64,000 bases of DNA from CALBPI01 sp942491885 (GTDB lineage Bacteria; Pseudomonadota; Gammaproteobacteria; Steroidobacterales; Woeseiaceae): contig CALOCQ010000002.1 in NCBI GenBank assembly GCA_942491885.1, positions 496,001 to 560,000 on the forward strand, in the 5' to 3' direction. The translations under genes were made by a program, and so were the position numbers. Below the pieces are notes generated by a model. That model worked only from the letters and a program-made list of their open reading frames with translations. It made no database searches and was not told the origin of the DNA. Numbering within the stretch: the stretch's first letter is position 1; each line of letters opens with the position of its first letter. Shown here in pieces: positions 63,630 through 64,000 of the stretch.

Positions 63630-64000
63630 TTACGGCACGCCCACGCCGGCAATGATGCGTTGAATGAAGTCGTCCGGCGTCATACCGTCCGCTTCCGCCT
63701 CGAAGCTCAGCAGGATGCGATGGCGCATGACATCCGGCGCGACCGCCTGAATATCATCCGGCCCTACGTAGTCGCGACCCTGCAGCCAGGCATGGGCACG
63801 CGACGCACGATCGATCGCGATGCTGGCACGCGGACTCGCGCCGAACTGGACCGCATCGGCCAGCTCCTCGTCGAGCCGGCCCGGCTCACGCGTCGCAATC
63901 ACCAGATTCACGATGTAGCGTTCAAGCTCCTCGGCAAGATGCAGCTCAAGTATTTCCTTACGCGCCGCAGCAACGCTTTCTTGTGAAAGTTCCACCGCGG
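63630..64000 (-). CDS. MoxR-type AAA+ ATPase, C-terminal part only
   Basis: The frame is open to the right edge of the window, so only about 123 C-terminal residues are seen: YIVNLVIATREP, QFGASPRASIAIDRASRAHAWLQGRDYVGPDDIQAVAPDVMRHRI, with sensor-2 region SPRA. This matches the MoxR lid. The AAA core lies outside the window. As the first gene of moxR-DUF58-DUF4381-batA-batBC-batD it is expected to act with the VWA proteins as a chaperone-like module. Confidence 0.87.
   Translation of the reverse strand, partial: AVELSQESVAAARKEILELHLAEELERYIVNLVIATREPGRLDEELADAVQFGASPRASIAIDRASRAHAWLQGRDYVGPDDIQAVAPDVMRHRILLSFEAEADGMTPDDFIQRIIAGVGVP

Overview
The window looks like a chromosomal segment of a free-living gammaproteobacterium with a GC-rich, compact genome. 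The main evidence is synteny: DUF3426-dusB-fis, and rho-trxA divergent from rhlB. PlsB, Fis, YrfG-like and YigB-like proteins of gammaproteobacterial type agree with this. I cannot name the genus. No rRNA, tRNA, CRISPR array, insertion sequence or complete prophage was recognised. Nearly all sequence is coding, and many neighbouring genes overlap by 4 nt (ATGA/GTGA), so translational coupling is common.

Layout. 1-6.5 kb (+): DUF3426 protein (cut by the left edge), dusB, fis, purH, purD, moeA-like. 6.6-12.7 kb: rho and trxA (-), rhlB (+), yrfG-like (-), cysQ and a DUF465 gene (+), trhO (-). 12.7-20.4 kb: plsB (-), divergent from an otsB / GH15 / otsA / glk operon (+) for trehalose turnover. 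20.5-27.2 kb: a sulfide and persulfide oxidation operon (-) made of a persulfide dioxygenase, TauE/SafE, a phosphatase-SQR fusion and a DUF3365 haem protein, followed by a small lipoprotein and a PhzF-like enzyme. It is divergent from a FisR-type sigma54 activator with a three-cysteine sensor; the space between them carries a textbook sigma54 promoter, an IHF-like site and a palindrome. 27.2-32.4 kb (-): solute symporter, two paralogous membrane GTPases, an alkyltransferase-like protein, a perfect 9 x 9-bp tandem repeat and a small hydrolase. 32.4-39.2 kb: 5-oxoprolinase (+), a tiny membrane peptide and DUF427 gene (-), an orphan contractile-tail sheath protein (-), and a D-cysteine desulfhydrase/ACC deaminase-like enzyme (+). 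39.2-47.9 kb (-): the four-gene exo-lig-lhr-mpe DNA repair cluster, running without a real gap into a methyltransferase, a desaturase, an L,D-transpeptidase and a possible 46-residue protein. 48-51 kb (-): M48 peptidase, sohB, lipA. 50.9-57.6 kb: DUF2797 protein, small unknowns, an OmpA-family protein, a hydrolase, a YigB-like phosphatase, an EamA transporter and an Ada-like alkyltransferase. 57.6-64 kb (-): a Bat (aerotolerance-type) operon, moxR-DUF58-DUF4381-batA-batBC-batD, in which batA is frameshifted as sequenced.

The sections most worth following up are the sulfide regulon with its visible control region and extra haem protein, the tandem GTPases, the lone tail sheath gene, the repair cluster's extra downstream genes, the batA frameshift, and two very small genes (36301-36414 and 39178-39318). 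Start codons were re-chosen from Shine-Dalgarno (SD) sites, overlaps and family N-termini; trxA, rho and the sheath gene appear to start with TTG. All functions are inferred from recognised sequence motifs; no database search was possible.
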